Origin: Scenedesmus sp. ARA3
Taxonomy: Eukaryota > Chlorophyta > Chlorophyceae > Sphaeropleales > Scenedesmaceae
Direction of reading: 5' to 3'
DNA: 64,000 nucleotides
Assembly (NCBI GenBank): GCA_004335835.1
Contig: RWJK01000732.1
Span: 1-64,000, forward strand
This document shows positions 22,235 to 31,967 of the stretch, one piece after another. The translations under genes were made by a program, and so were the position numbers. The notes under the pieces were generated by a model. The model did no database searches, was not told where the DNA came from, and saw only the letters and a list, made by a program, of their open reading frames with translations. Each line of letters starts with the position of its first letter. Positions within the stretch are counted from its first letter, which is position 1.

Positions 22235-24533
22235 TCCATTCCGTGCAGGCCAAGGACTGCAACCTGAAGGCGGTGAATGCGCTGTTGCTGCTGCTGCTGC
22301 TGCTGTACTGACTTGGGCATGCTGCTGCTGCTGCCATTCTGTGCAGGCCAAGGGCCTTGACCCGAAGGAGGTGGATGTGCCATTGCTGCTGCTGCTGCTG
22401 CTGCTGTGCTGACGTGCGCATGCTGCTGCTGCTGCTGCTGCTGCAGGCCAAGGGCCTTGACCTGAAGGAGGTGGATGTGCCGGTCATTGGCGGCCACGCA
22501 GGCATCACCATTCTGCCGCTGCTGTCACAGGTGAGGCATGGTGTTTGTGTCTGTGTAGTCAGCAGTCAAACTTAGTCAAACTTGGTTGAACATAGGGTCA
22601 GTCACAGCTCAGGGAGGCACAGCCTGCAGCCGGTGCATCACGATCCTGCCGCTGCTGTCACAGGTGAGACACGGTTGCAACAGCGCCTATGATCAGCAGT
22701 CGAAAGCAGTACACAGCAGTGCGGTCCCCAGCTCAGCAAGGCACAGGCTGCAGCCAGTGCATCACCCTGCTGCCGCTGCTGTCACAGGTGAGGCAGGGTG
22801 GTCGGCGGTGTGCATTGGCAGTCACACGCAGCAATGAACCTAGTGCAGTATGCAGCAGGTATGATGCAGCAAACTGTGTGCTCTGATCATGCCATGTCAG
22901 GCCCTCCATGCACTGGGTCTGCGGCAGCAGCTGAAACACACATGTATTTAATCACTTGCATCAAACATACCATCATGCTCCTGCAGACGGTGCCGTCAGT
23001 CACCTTCAGCGACGCGGAGCGCAAGGCGCTCACCAGCCGCATCACACACACTATACTATGGTGTTGATGGCATCAACAAACCCTGCTCCGGTTGTTGCTG
23101 CTGCTGCTGCTGCTGCTGCAGACTGGGCCATCAGTCACCTTCAGCGACGCGGAGCGCAAGGCGCTCACCAGCCGCATCACACACTTTATTTCAAACACAA
23201 TCCTGATGCTGTGCTGCTGCTGCTGCTGCTGCAGACTGTGCCATCAGTCACCTTTAGTGATGCGGAGCGCAAGGCCCTCACCAGCCGCACCAACACACCA
23301 TAACTTAACAAACCCTGCTGCTGCTGCAGACGGTGCCGTCAGTCACCTTCAGTGATGTGGAGCGCAAGGCCCTCACCAACCGCAACACACACTTGATTTA
23401 AACACAATCCTGCTGCTGTGCTGCTGCTGCTGCTGCTGCAGACTGTGCCGTCAGTCACCTGCAGCAATGCGGAGCGCAAGGCGCTCACCAGCCGCACCAA
23501 CACACCATAACTTAACAAACCCTGCTGCTGTTGCTGCTGCTGCAGACTGTGCCGTCAGTCACCTTCAGTGACGCGGAGCGCAAGGCGCTCACCAGCCGCA
23601 TCCAGGACGCAGGCACAGAAGTGGTGGAGGCCAAGGCGGGAGCAGGCAGCGCCACGCTCAGCATGGCCTATGCTGCTGCCCGCATGGCAGAGTCCACGCT
23701 GCTGGGCATGCAGGTGGGTGGTCCTGGTTGACGCAGCGTTGCTTGCAGGGCTGTCTGTGTCGCATCATACTGGCAGGTGTTTGTGCTGGGGTTGTTCTCC
23801 TTGTGCGGCCCCTGGCTATTGAGTTCTGATGCATTTGGTGGTGGTGGTGGTGGTGGCGGTTGAGGCCAGGGCAGGGGCAGGCAGCGCCATACCTCAGCAT
23901 GGCTTATGGTGCTGGCCGCATGGCAGAGTCCACACTGCTGGGCATGCAGGTGGGTGCGGCTGAAGCAAGGCTGTCTGTCATGTTGTACACACAAATGCCC
24001 CGCTGGTGTGAACGGGTCTCTTGAGCGGCAGCCTGTCTGTCCACCCTGCTGGGCATGCAGTGGAGCTTAGCAAGGGAGTCTGTGTTGTTGTACATGCAGA
24101 GGCGCTGTTGTGGTGGGTGGGTGTCATCAGCTTGTCTGTGCTGGGTGCTGCTGCAGCAGCTGGTGTCGGTCTCTTTGCGCAGCGGCGCTCACCTAAGACC
24201 TTCAGGTGTTCGTCGCACCGCAACAGCGGTATCTCTGCATGCTTCGTAACAACTTCGGACTAACGTTGTCTCCTGTTGCTGCTGCTGCTGCTGCTGGGCA
24301 TGCAGGGCGAGCCCAACATGTTTGAGTGCGCCTTCGTGCAGTCGGATGTCGTCCCCGGCTCTCCCTTCTTCGCATCCCGGGTGCAGCTGGGCCCAGAGGG
24401 AGTGGCTAAGGTGAATGGGCTGGGCCAGCTCAACGAGTTTGAGAAGGCAGCAATGGAGGCGATGCTGCCGGAGCTGAAGGCTCAAATCGAAAAGGGCATT
24501 GCATTTGCCAAGAACCCTCCCAAGAAGGAGTAG
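18009..24533 (+). CDS. NAD-dependent malate dehydrogenase, organelle-targeted
   Basis: Seven exons join in phase to 360 residues: 18009-18024, 18102-18367, 19291-19464, 20085-20231, 22447-22530, 23546-23713 and 24306-24533. The first about 45 residues are Arg/Ala/Ser-rich without acids, a plastid or mitochondrial transit peptide. The Rossmann motif [13 protein letters not shown] is followed by LALFDVAP, whose Asp favours NAD over NADP; the redox-cysteine extensions of NADP-MDH are absent. Catalytic and substrate segments are [42 protein letters not shown] and [36 protein letters not shown] and [14 protein letters not shown] follow. It interconverts malate and oxaloacetate and would serve the malate shuttle or the TCA/glyoxylate cycle. 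The C-terminus ends NPPKKE, with no peroxisomal PTS1. Exons 3 to 6 are surrounded by about 18 echoes, and intron 4 alone is 2.2 kb. Confidence 0.98.
18956..19185 (+). repeat. Two echoes of MDH exon 3 head, with (CTG)17
   Basis: After AACAG at 18956 and AACAACAG at 19109 the sequence repeats GTGTCAGC..., coding [19 protein letters not shown] in diverged form. The true exon starts at 19291. A pure CTG run at about 19047-19097 precedes the second echo and a shorter one precedes the true exon. Confidence 0.9.
19524..19982 (+). repeat. Echoes of MDH exon 3 tail (two) and exon 4 head (one)
   Basis: Tail copies end at 19597 (CACTGCCCCAAC then GTGAGT, with an internal TAG) and 19705 (TACTGCCACAAC then GTGACA). 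A head copy of exon 4 starts at 19945 after CAATGCAG (GCCATCCTGGAGATTATC). The order along the intron is tail copies first and head copy last. Confidence 0.88.
20399..20453 (+). repeat. Echo of MDH exon 4 tail with donor
   Basis: AAGCTGCTGGGGGTGACCAC through TTTGTGGTGCAG then GTGAGG copies the end of exon 4 (true end 20231). The frame is kept ([17 protein letters not shown]) with Val-Arg-Ala-Asn changed. Confidence 0.9.
20640..21610 (+). repeat. Degenerate array of about 170-200 bp units in MDH intron 4
   Basis: A CTCATAACCTGT core recurs near 20666, 21178, 21356 and 21574. Related, more decayed blocks with GCAACTGGTT/GCAGGTTGCA and GTGCACTGCAC-like parts lie near 20870 and 21050. The units show no exon similarity, so this is intron sequence duplicated on its own or older echoes that have lost the exon part. 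Confidence 0.6.
21945..22446 (+). repeat. Five tandem echoes of MDH exon 5 head
   Basis: Copies start at 21945, 22038, 22136, 22249 and 22347; the true exon is at 22447. Spacing is 93-113 bp. Each has GTGCAG or CTGCAG, then GCCAAGG... and codons resembling [12 protein letters not shown], then dissolves into a (CTG)n run that leads to the next acceptor. Divergence between copies is 5-20% by eye, so they are not assembly duplicates. Confidence 0.95.
22600..22790 (+). repeat. Two echoes of MDH exon 5 tail with donor
   Basis: CCGCTGCTGTCACAG followed by GTGAG recurs ending at 22663 and 22787, downstream of the true exon 5 end at 22530. Both keep codons for ITILPLLSQ in altered form and the flanking AGGCACAGGCTGCAGCC block. 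Confidence 0.9.
22987..23545 (+). repeat. Five tandem echoes of MDH exon 6 head
   Basis: Copies start at 22987, 23122, 23235, 23330 and 23442; the true exon is at 23546. Spacing is 95-135 bp. Each begins after CTGCAG with ACNGTGCCRTCAGTCACC, codes [18 protein letters not shown], then ends in ACACA...CCTGCTGCTG. Several are unbroken in frame over that segment. Confidence 0.95.
23860..24062 (+). repeat. Two echoes of MDH exon 6 tail
   Basis: A copy ending at 23949 (GAGTCCACACTGCTGGGCATGCAG then GTGGGT) preserves the donor. A shorter one ending at 24060 (CTGCTGGGCATGCAG then TGG) has lost it. The true exon end is 23713. Confidence 0.88.
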
Positions 24534-25992
24534 GTGGATTGAAATGGTAGCACCACTGCTGCAGCTGCACTGCTCGTCTGTTTGTATGGCAGATGCGTGC
24601 GCAGTGCCTGTTGTGGTAGAGGGTGTGTCGTTGGACAGGGCCGTGCAGTGTGGTTGCTGCTGCTGCTGTTGCTGCTGCTGGAGCAGCAGCGCAGTTGGCG
24701 GCGTGGTTTCAGGCGCCTGTGCATCATTTCTTCACCAATTACGTGCTGCAGAGTGCGGCGTGCGCTTGCCTCTGCTGCCTGTGTGTCTGTGAGTTGGTGT
24801 TTTGAGCAGTTGTGGTCGGGGGTTCATGCCAAATTGCGCAGATTGTGACGCCCTGTGGTGGACGTATTGTGTGCATGGCGGTGTCATGCTCCAGAGGTGG
24901 TTGATCATGTTACAACCACAGTTTCAGTGGGCACGTGAAGCATCTCTACATACGTTTGTGTTGATTGGTGGTAGGCGAGTGACTGAGCTCAGCTGTGATG
25001 CTGATGTTGTGCCTGTTCAGCTAGCAGCAGCGCTTTTCCGGTACTCGGGTCTGCAGGTGCGATGGTGCGCCTGACATGAGGCAGTCATTGGACAGGTGCT
25101 AGCTGCTGGCACATTCTGTCTGCATGCTAGCTTTGCAGGGCAGTTACAGCACAGCAGTTACAGCACAGCGAGTTGCAAGGTGCATGCTGACACAATGCCG
25201 GCAGGTGGTTGCACAGGAGTGCAACTTGCTGTGCTTTTAGCATCTCTTGGTGCATGCCTACACGCATCTTGTTGGTCAGCTTGGCTGCAGCTTGCAAGCA
25301 TCAGTTGGCAGCTGAAGGCGCTGCATACATCAGGTGTTGTGATGGTGCTGCACTGTTGCTACCAGCAGTTGACAATTGTCTTGCAAGCTGTCTAAACACC
25401 GGCACCATTTGCCTAAGAGCGGCGCTGTGGACGGCAGAAAAGCAGCTGCATGCCATGCCAATTGCGCATGGCAACCCCAGCCGCTTTCGAACCTGCGGTG
25501 TTGTGGTGTCTGAGCACTGGCCGCGCTCTGCTGGATTTGGTCGCCTTGTTGTGTGCTATGGTGCAGCTGCTGGTTGTCATGGTAAACTTTACTCTCCTCA
25601 AAAAATAGCTTCTTTTCGTAGAGCCTTGCCCCCTCCTGAGTTGCACCAAGCACAGTGCTACAGTGACCCTAGCTGGGTCTGCCAGCCTGTTGAGCCGCCC
25701 AACTGCTGAACAGCTTTCAGCCAGTGCAAGCTTTGCAGCATGACTTCATTGAGTCGTCCAACAGCGGCTCTAGAGCCAAGATCTTGCCTTTCAACTTGAC
25801 GGCGTAATCATAGTCATGACGGGCCAACATTACAGTGTCTCGCGGTGCACCACACAACGCCTGTGTCCTCAGCACACAAGCTGCAAAATCGCCGTCACTG
25901 CGTGTCCAGGAGCTTTGCCACCACGGCCCCCGCCTCACAGCCTATCACACGGTGCAAACCACAAATGTGTGTGCTGTATGAAATCAGAGGCC
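24534..25992. other. Convergent 3' regions of MDH and the TXNDC17-like gene
   Basis: No exon is recognisable. The stretch 25900-25935 on the minus strand repeats the end of the TXNDC17-like protein (VVAKLLDTQ then TGA), an echo of its stop-codon region downstream of the true stop. The remainder should hold both 3' UTRs. Confidence 0.6.
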
Positions 25993-27468
25993 TCAACACT
26001 TCGTATCAAGCAGGAACTTTGCCACCAAAGCCACTGCCTCAGCAGGCGAGCCCGCCTTCTCCAATGCCACTCCCAGCTTGGCGGTAGGCCCCTCAGCTCC
26101 CCAGCGCATCAAGTCAGGCACACCACCGAGCTTGATAGCAGGGTCGTTCCTGCAAGCATTTGCATCATAGTTGAGTCAATGTTGGCAGCCAGGCGAACTT
26201 CTTTTTGGTGCATGGTGTAGCCTGCACCACTCAGCTTGATGGTGGGGTCGTGCCTGCGAGCGCTGTTGCACAGCAAGTGTCAAGTATCGAGGTGAATAAT
26301 GCCGAAGCTGTTACAGTTGGCGGCCAGGCGAGTGCTGCCTGATGCATTGAAAAAATGCGGCGCTGCTGATGGTGCAGTGAAGCATGAACACTGGGCTGTG
26401 TGGGTGCCCTGCTCAGACCCATGCGGCAGTGCTGCTGGCTTGCCACTGCCGATTTTCGCACTGCTGGGGTGCTGGCTAGCTGGCTGGCTGTGCATGAGTT
26501 GCAAGTTGCTGAACAGTGCGCTGCTGCCTTTCCTTCCGGGAAAATCTCGCAGCCGCTGGCACGGCACGCTGCTGCAAGCAAACTGTCACGTGTGGCATCA
26601 CTGCATTGCCCAACCCTGCTTGCTGCTCACCTCAGTGGGTGCTGCGGGTCCTTCCACACCTCCCGCTGCCCCACCAGCACCTCCAGCAGCTTCGCCATGT
26701 CATCTATCTAGATACTACCCTGGCAGAAATATGCCTGCTCACCTCAGTGGGTGCTGTGGATCCTTCCACACCTCCCGCTGCCCCACCAGCACCTCCAGCA
26801 GCGATGCACCTTGGTCAGCACACACACGCTTGACAGCAGGCCCGCAGCGCACGCAGTCGGGGCACCAAGAGACACCTGTGGCTGGGCTGTTGTCTGCGAG
26901 GAACACTACATAGTGCGGGCCCGGCAGCTGCAGCAGCCTGCAGGGTGACAAGTGTGGCAGAAGTGACAAGTTTGACAAGTGGGGCCACAACGGCACGCCT
27001 GTGGCTGGGCTGTTGTCTGCGAGGAACACTACATAGTGCGGCCCTGGCAGCTGCAGCAGCCTGCAGAGTGATGCAGCAGGTGTGGCAAGTGTGATGCGTG
27101 TGACAAGTGTGACAGCAACAAGAGAACATGCCAATTGCGGTGGTAATTTAAATGGCATGGACAAATACTAGTGGGGCGAGCTGCTGGTTTGCTGCTGATT
27201 GCTGGCTGGATGCCAGATTTGTGCATGCACCCCTGACGCTTGATCTTGCAGCAGTTGCACATACCAGCACGTGGCGTTGACTTTGCACTGATGCATGGAA
27301 CATCAGGTCGGATTAGTGTCTGGCTGTGTATGCTGTGCCTGCATAGCGGCAGGTGACCTTCTGATGCTGCAGGCTGGCTAACTTTGCTGCTGCAGCAAAC
27401 TGCGCAGCTCACTTGTCTACGCCCTGCTTCAGGTCTGTATAGCTGCAGCTGAGAGACGCTTCTGCCAT
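25993..27468 (-). CDS. Thioredoxin domain protein, TXNDC17/TRP14-like (DUF953)
   Basis: Three exons (27468-27413, 26937-26743, 26149-25993) join in phase to 135 residues, the length of plant homologues. After a start MAEASLSCSYTDLKQGVD comes the core HYVVFLADNSPATGVSWCPDCVRCGPAV. Its WCPDC active site, with both redox cysteines, is the hallmark of the family. REVWKDPQHPLRNDPAIKL and LGGVPDLMRW follow, with the cis-Pro loop at GVP. Such proteins reduce small disulfides and nitrosothiols in the cytosol using thioredoxin reductase; no targeting signal is seen. It is divergent from BOLA2. Edges of exons 2 and 3 have echoes. Confidence 0.93.
26232..27060 (-). repeat. Echoes of TXNDC17-like exon 2 head, exon 2 tail and exon 3 head
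   Basis: The exon 2 head copy starts at 27060 (CTGCAG, then codons LLQLPGPHYVVFLADNSPATG, nearly identical). The exon 2 tail copy ends at 26631 with GAG then GTGAGC (LLEVLVGQREVWKDPQHP). An exon 3 head copy (GCACGACCCCACCATCAAGC after CTCGCAG) lies at about 26232-26260. Directions follow the rule seen in the other genes. Confidence 0.88.
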
Positions 27469-27946
27469 CTTTCGGTTGACGACTTGCACGGCCAAGTTGC
27501 GCTTCAGTGGCCTGCATGAATTGCAGGATGATGCATCAGTACCCTGGTCACCAAGTGATGCAACTGCCGGGGGCATTCATAGCTCTGCATGCTGCTGCTG
27601 CACAGCCAAACCTCGGGAGAGGTGGTCGTGTCTGACAGAAACGAGTGAGATTTCTGGTCTGCGTTGCTGGGACGCGGATCATGCAGGCTTTGGGAGGCGA
27701 GTAGCGAGGCAGTACACAAAGGGTGCAGCTGAGCCCTAGCGGTGCTGATGCAGGTGATCGTTCAGCAGGCCGAACAGGTGTTTGGTATAGGTAGCTGTTT
27801 GTATTATACATGGTCATCTGGACTTGACTGTGAACAAGCGCGCACATAACACGTTCCGAGCCCTGAACTCCTTCTGCTTCTGCTGTGCTGACGTGTGCTT
27901 GAATCACGGAAGGCATAAGTTTTTAGCATTTGAAAGTAAATAAGTC
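27469..27946. promoter_or_regulatory. Divergent promoter region TXNDC17-like / BOLA2
   Basis: 478 bp separate the two ATGs. No exon lies within. AT-rich TGTATTATACATGG sits near 27797 and TTTTTAGCATTTGAAAGTAAA just before the BOLA2 start. No defined operator is recognisable. Confidence 0.5.
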
Positions 27947-29017
27947 ATGGTGACCGCCAGTGACGTGGAAGTCAAGCTGAAGGAGAAGCTTGATGCAGCA
28001 GACGTGGTGGGTGCACACCTGGCCTGTGATGTCTGGTTTGCGGCAGGATTGAGTGGTTCTGTGGGCGTGCAACTTTTTAACGGTGCTTAATGGTAGTAGT
28101 GAGAGGTGACTGCTGTATCAGCCCTGATGCCATGTCGGCTGTCACCATTGCTGCCGCTTGCACTGCCACCTCCGCCACTGCTGCTGCCGCAACTTGCAGA
28201 CAGTGATTGATACCTCAGGAGGGTAAGCAGCAGCAGTTTTAATGAACCTGATGTCCCACAACTGTGGTTGCCCTCAACGCACACCAGCATGACGACTGCT
28301 CAGCCTGGACATTTCTGCCAGCACTTTCTTGTCAGGCTGACACCCAAGCGACATCAGACACGCATCTCACCACCACAACAGCACACCACTGGCAATGATT
28401 GCATGGAGATGACCAGCAGCAGACAAGCATTGTGCACTCAACCTGCAGCCAGCTTCAAATAACTTTTGTAATGTGTTATTCCTGCAGGTGTGGTGCCAGC
28501 TTTGATGTGGCAGTGGTCTCTGATGCATTCAATGGCAAGATGCTCATCGCACGACACAGACTGGTAAGACTGCAATCGACACTTGCTGGCTGCTGGCTGC
28601 TGTTGCTGCTAGTGTTGCCAGCAATGCACGTGCTGCCTCTACTGCTGTGCCAACTGGTCTTCAGTGTCTTACGCTGCAAGCAGAGCTTCTGATTGCAGAA
28701 CTCAGACATCATGCAAGGCGTGGGTCATTCACGCCACCCAACACAGCAGCAAAGACGCCCGTATCAACGCCACTGTTGCATGCTGCTGCTGTCGTCCATA
28801 TGATCAAACCTCGTGCATGCAATTCATGCAACTCAAACTCAACAGACCGCTGCTCCTCCTGCCGCTTGCTACCGGCGTGTTGTAGGTGCATGATGCGCTA
28901 GCAGAGCTGATGCCAGACATCCATGCACTATCAATCAAGCGCTGCTGGACCAAGGCGCAGCAAGCAGCAGCAACACAGCAGGCCGCACCGGCAGCAGCAG
29001 CAGCAGGCACCAGCTAG
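27947..29017 (+). CDS. BOLA2: BolA-like protein, BOLA2 type
   Basis: Four exons (27947-28006, 28200-28222, 28488-28563, 28886-29017) join in phase to 96 residues, the usual size. The start MVTASDVEVKLKEKLDA, the loop VIDTSGGCGASFDVAVVS with the iron-sulfur-related Cys, MLIARHRLVHDAL with the conserved His, and PDIHALSIKRCWTKAQQ are diagnostic. The second exon codes only seven residues plus two bases. BOLA2 partners monothiol glutaredoxins (GRX3/GRXS17 type) in cytosolic and nuclear [2Fe-2S] trafficking. No transit peptide is present, which argues against BOLA1 or BOLA4. The Ala/Gln C-terminal tail is lineage-specific. Downstream neighbours are convergent on the minus strand. Confidence 0.95.
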
Positions 29018-30269
29018 CTACCAGTTGAAACTTCTAGTAATGCCGGGCTGCGTGCGCCACACTATATGGATATTAGGTCTGGCCCTAGGTGGCAATACCA
29101 TTGTGACGGGGTCACAGAAGAGGTTGCACGTAGGTAGGAGCGTAGCGTGGCGCAGCCCCCAGGTGCAGCAAGCAGTGTGAACTTCACACGGTTGAAGCGT
29201 CAGCCCTGGCCTCGAGTCATGTGCCTGGTGTGCGCCTGTCTGGCGGAATGCACAAATTCCAACGCACAGCAGCTGCTGCGGCAGCAGGAAGTGTCTACTG
29301 TCACTTTGACAGCCATGCTGCGACAGGGTGGCGGGACAGCAGCGCAGCAGGCAATGCCTCATGCTGCTGCCAGTTGCAGTCTGTCTCTGGACGCTCTGTG
29401 TGTTTGAGGGTGTACCTGCTCTCAGGCCTGCCTTCAGCAGGCTGGCAGCGATACATGGTACAGCAGTCGATGCTTTGGTTTTTCTCTCGTCTAGTATCAC
29501 AGAGTGAATCACTGATGAATTTGAGTTGATGGCTGATGGATTAGGTGGTTGCCTATTGACCCTGTCATTGGCTCGAAAACGGGCGGGAACCCAGCCCGTA
29601 CGGGCTTACGCCTGCGTGTACCACACGAATCCTGTGTGCTGGGTTGGGCCCACTTGTTGCTGCCACAGAACCCTTCCAAGTTCGGGATACCGGGTATGAT
29701 GCAACAATACTGTGTTACACGAGACGCATACCATGCATACACAACGCATATCATGGTGATTATGGTGTCATGACAGCAGCAGAAACATGGCCAAAATCAA
29801 ATTCAAACAATTGGCTCAACTGGTGACGTGATGATGGCTGCTGATTGTTGTTGCACTGGTGCTGCGGCACTACCAATGCAATGCCAAAGGCCGAGTCAGA
29901 GGCTGCTTCCAGCGCATTAGCAGGCTGCACTCTGGCAAGCACCTTGCTTCGTGACCCGTGACCTTGACTGCATACATGTGTGCACTTGTACACGTGACGC
30001 ACAACACACCGCCAACAAATCCGGCACGTCGTCCACATGGCTGGCCAATCACAAGATCACTGAGCAGGTAGAGCAACTTGCTTGTTTGAAACAACGGGAT
30101 ACCAGAGCTCAAAAGACAGTGCAAACCTCCAGATGAACTTGTAACCAATCACAGCTGTCCCGTGATGCTAGCGCAGCTCCCACTGCTGCCGCTGCTGCAA
30201 CTTGAAGCAGCTAGGGCCGGGTCCACCCATCACCCCTCAGCAACTGGGCCGCATTGCTGACCACCACCC
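29018..30269. other. Convergent intergenic region
   Basis: Lies between the BOLA2 stop and the 3' end of the minus-strand LRR gene. A short perfect palindrome, AGCCCGTACGGGCT, is at about 29595-29608 within AACGGGCGGGAACCC...GCCTGCG. No tRNA fold or exon could be supported. Confidence 0.55.
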
Positions 30270-31967
30270 TTAGCAACTGCGCCGTACTGCTGCCCAGAAC
30301 TCCTTCACATGCTCGTCTGTCACCTGCTCACAGTCATCCACCCGCAAGTTCTGCAGGCGAGACAGCCCAGTCAGCAGCATCAAGCCGTCACGCGTCAGCC
30401 CAGCACTACCTGCAAGACCTAGCTCTGTGAGCAGTGTCAGCTGACCAATCGCTGCTAAGCACACCATGTCGCCCAGCTCACACCACCCCAGGTCAAGGTG
30501 CTGCAGCTGCTTCAAGCTGCAGGCCAGCAATGTTGCAGTCGTATCATCCACTGCGGCGCCCTGCCCTGCCAGCACGAGCCGCGTCAGGGCGGTGAGGGTT
30601 GACAGCGCCCGAGCGTCGCCAGGTACTATTGAGTTTGGCGCGATGACGAGGTGTTGAAGGTTCTTCAGGCCCGCTAGCTTGAGGCACACTGCCACTGGCC
30701 GCGCATAGCGATAGTACCCGCTGTCGGATGCCAATGCGTTGATTTGCAGCTTGGTCAGCTGCGTGCATGGCGCAACCGCATCCAAAATAGCTGCCACGCG
30801 GCTCGTCCGCGGCGCGGCATGGGTGATACCTACGTATGCAAACATCAGCTCGCGCAGCTGCGGCAGCTGCGCCCAGACAGCACCACCTACCGCTGCGTCA
30901 TAAGGCAGGTGGTACTGCATGGTCAGGTGCTGCAGGCTTGGCAGCTGGGCCAGCTGCAGCAGCGGCTGCTGCTCTGTGAAGCCTACCACCAGGCTTAGGC
31001 GCTGCAGCTGCAGCGGCAGCACCGCCGACACGATGACCGCGGCGTCAACTGCCAGCAAGTGCAGCTGCTGCAGCTGCGATGGCAGCACTGATCCCACCGG
31101 CAGGTGCTGCCCAATTGTCAGCTGCTGCAGCTGCCGTAGGTTGGACAGGTGGAGAACTGGCAGGCTGTCATCGGTCTGCAGATCAAGGTGCTGCAGCGGC
31201 AGCGGCTGCAGCAGCAGCTGCTGCAACTCGTTCTCATCGCCCCACCACAGCCCAGACAGCCGCAGAGATGTCAGCCGGCTGAGCTGCGCCAGTCCTGCGA
31301 GGAATCCTTTCATCGGCTGCCGCTGCCACCTTTGTAAGCGCAGCTGCTGCAGGCTGCTCAGCCTCACAAGCACCGCCGACAGAGCGGCAGCATCTACCGC
31401 GCCACAGCATGTCATGCTCAGCTCCAGGTGTGTGAGGCTGTGTGCTGGCAGTGCAGCCAGCATGCCTAAGTCGCCTGGCTCTCCTAGGCACCTGCTGCTG
31501 AAGCTGGCCAGACGCAGGCCCTGCTGCTGCTGCTGCTGCTGCTGCTGCTTCTGCTGGCGCTTGGGGGTGCAAGTCCCTGCTGCAACTGCTGCCGTTGCTG
31601 TGTTGGCTGGAGGCAAGGCTGCTAGCTGCAAGGCCTGCCGCAGCAGCTGGAATGCCGTCCTGTAGTGCACCTCTGCCTGCAACCCGTGAATGCCTGTTTT
31701 CTGATCCGGCATTCTGCTGGAAGTGATGCTGATGCTCCTGACCAGGCCAGCATGCTGCTGCAGCCAGTCGCAGAAGCTGCCTAGCTGCAGCAGGCTGCTG
31801 TGCAGGTGCAGCTTGATGTCTGTGTTGCAGGCGCTGCACTGCCGCACTGCCTCCCTCCATGCCTTGCAGGCACGCGCTGCTGCACAAAGCACCCTGGGGT
31901 TGCTGCTGGCTGCTGGATGCTCTAGAGAGATGGCCAGAGCTAAAGATGCGCCAGATGGTTGGTGACT
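30270..31967 (-). CDS. F-box-like / leucine-rich-repeat protein (paralogue 1)
   Basis: One long exon opens after a TAG at 31970-31968 and runs about 565 codons to the stop at 30270. An upstream exon carrying the ATG is likely but not found; the first in-frame ATG is residue MPDQ near 31715. The N-terminus EHPAASSNPRVLCAAARACKAWREAVRQC resembles the second half of an F-box. A Gln run (about nine) follows. LRRs of 22-26 residues such as LTHLELSM, LQQLRLQRW, LTSLRLSGLWW, LTELGLAGSAGL and LQNLRVDDCEQV run to the C-terminus. Such proteins usually pick substrates for SCF ligases; the target is unknown. Paralogues lie at 56991 and 63389. The sequence CTATATAG just above the open frame could be a TATA element instead of an intron end. 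Confidence 0.8.
   Translation of the reverse strand, partial: SHQPSGASLALAISLEHPAASSNPRVLCAAARACKAWREAVRQCSACNTDIKLHLHSSLLQLGSFCDWLQQHAGLVRSISITSSRMPDQKTGIHGLQAEVHYRTAFQLLRQALQLAALPPANTATAAVAAGTCTPKRQQKQQQQQQQQQGLRLASFSSRCLGEPGDLGMLAALPAHSLTHLELSMTCCGAVDAAALSAVLVRLSSLQQLRLQRWQRQPMKGFLAGLAQLSRLTSLRLSGLWWGDENELQQLLLQPLPLQHLDLQTDDSLPVLHLSNLRQLQQLTIGQHLPVGSVLPSQLQQLHLLAVDAAVIVSAVLPLQLQRLSLVVGFTEQQPLLQLAQLPSLQHLTMQYHLPYDAAVGGAVWAQLPQLRELMFAYVGITHAAPRTSRVAAILDAVAPCTQLTKLQINALASDSGYYRYARPVAVCLKLAGLKNLQHLVIAPNSIVPGDARALSTLTALTRLVLAGQGAAVDDTTATLLACSLKQLQHLDLGWCELGDMVCLAAIGQLTLLTELGLAGSAGLTRDGLMLLTGLSRLQNLRVDDCEQVTDEHVKEFWAAVRRSC

Noticed and set aside
21786..22511. Minus-strand frames of more than 230 codons, rich in Gln and Ser
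   Set aside because: They are the antisense of the MDH exon 5 echo ladder with its CTG runs.
21945..23545. CRISPR-like regular repeat arrays
   Set aside because: The repeats are exon heads plus acceptors in a eukaryotic gene; spacers are CTG runs and intron sequence, with no cas genes.
25480..25560. tRNA-like sequence (GGTTCGAAAG on the minus strand with GGCGACC/GGTTGCC ends)
   Set aside because: The T-stem does not pair and no anticodon arm can be drawn.
29570..29620. GC-rich palindrome as a tRNA or small RNA
   Set aside because: Only one short hairpin forms; no conserved boxes are visible.
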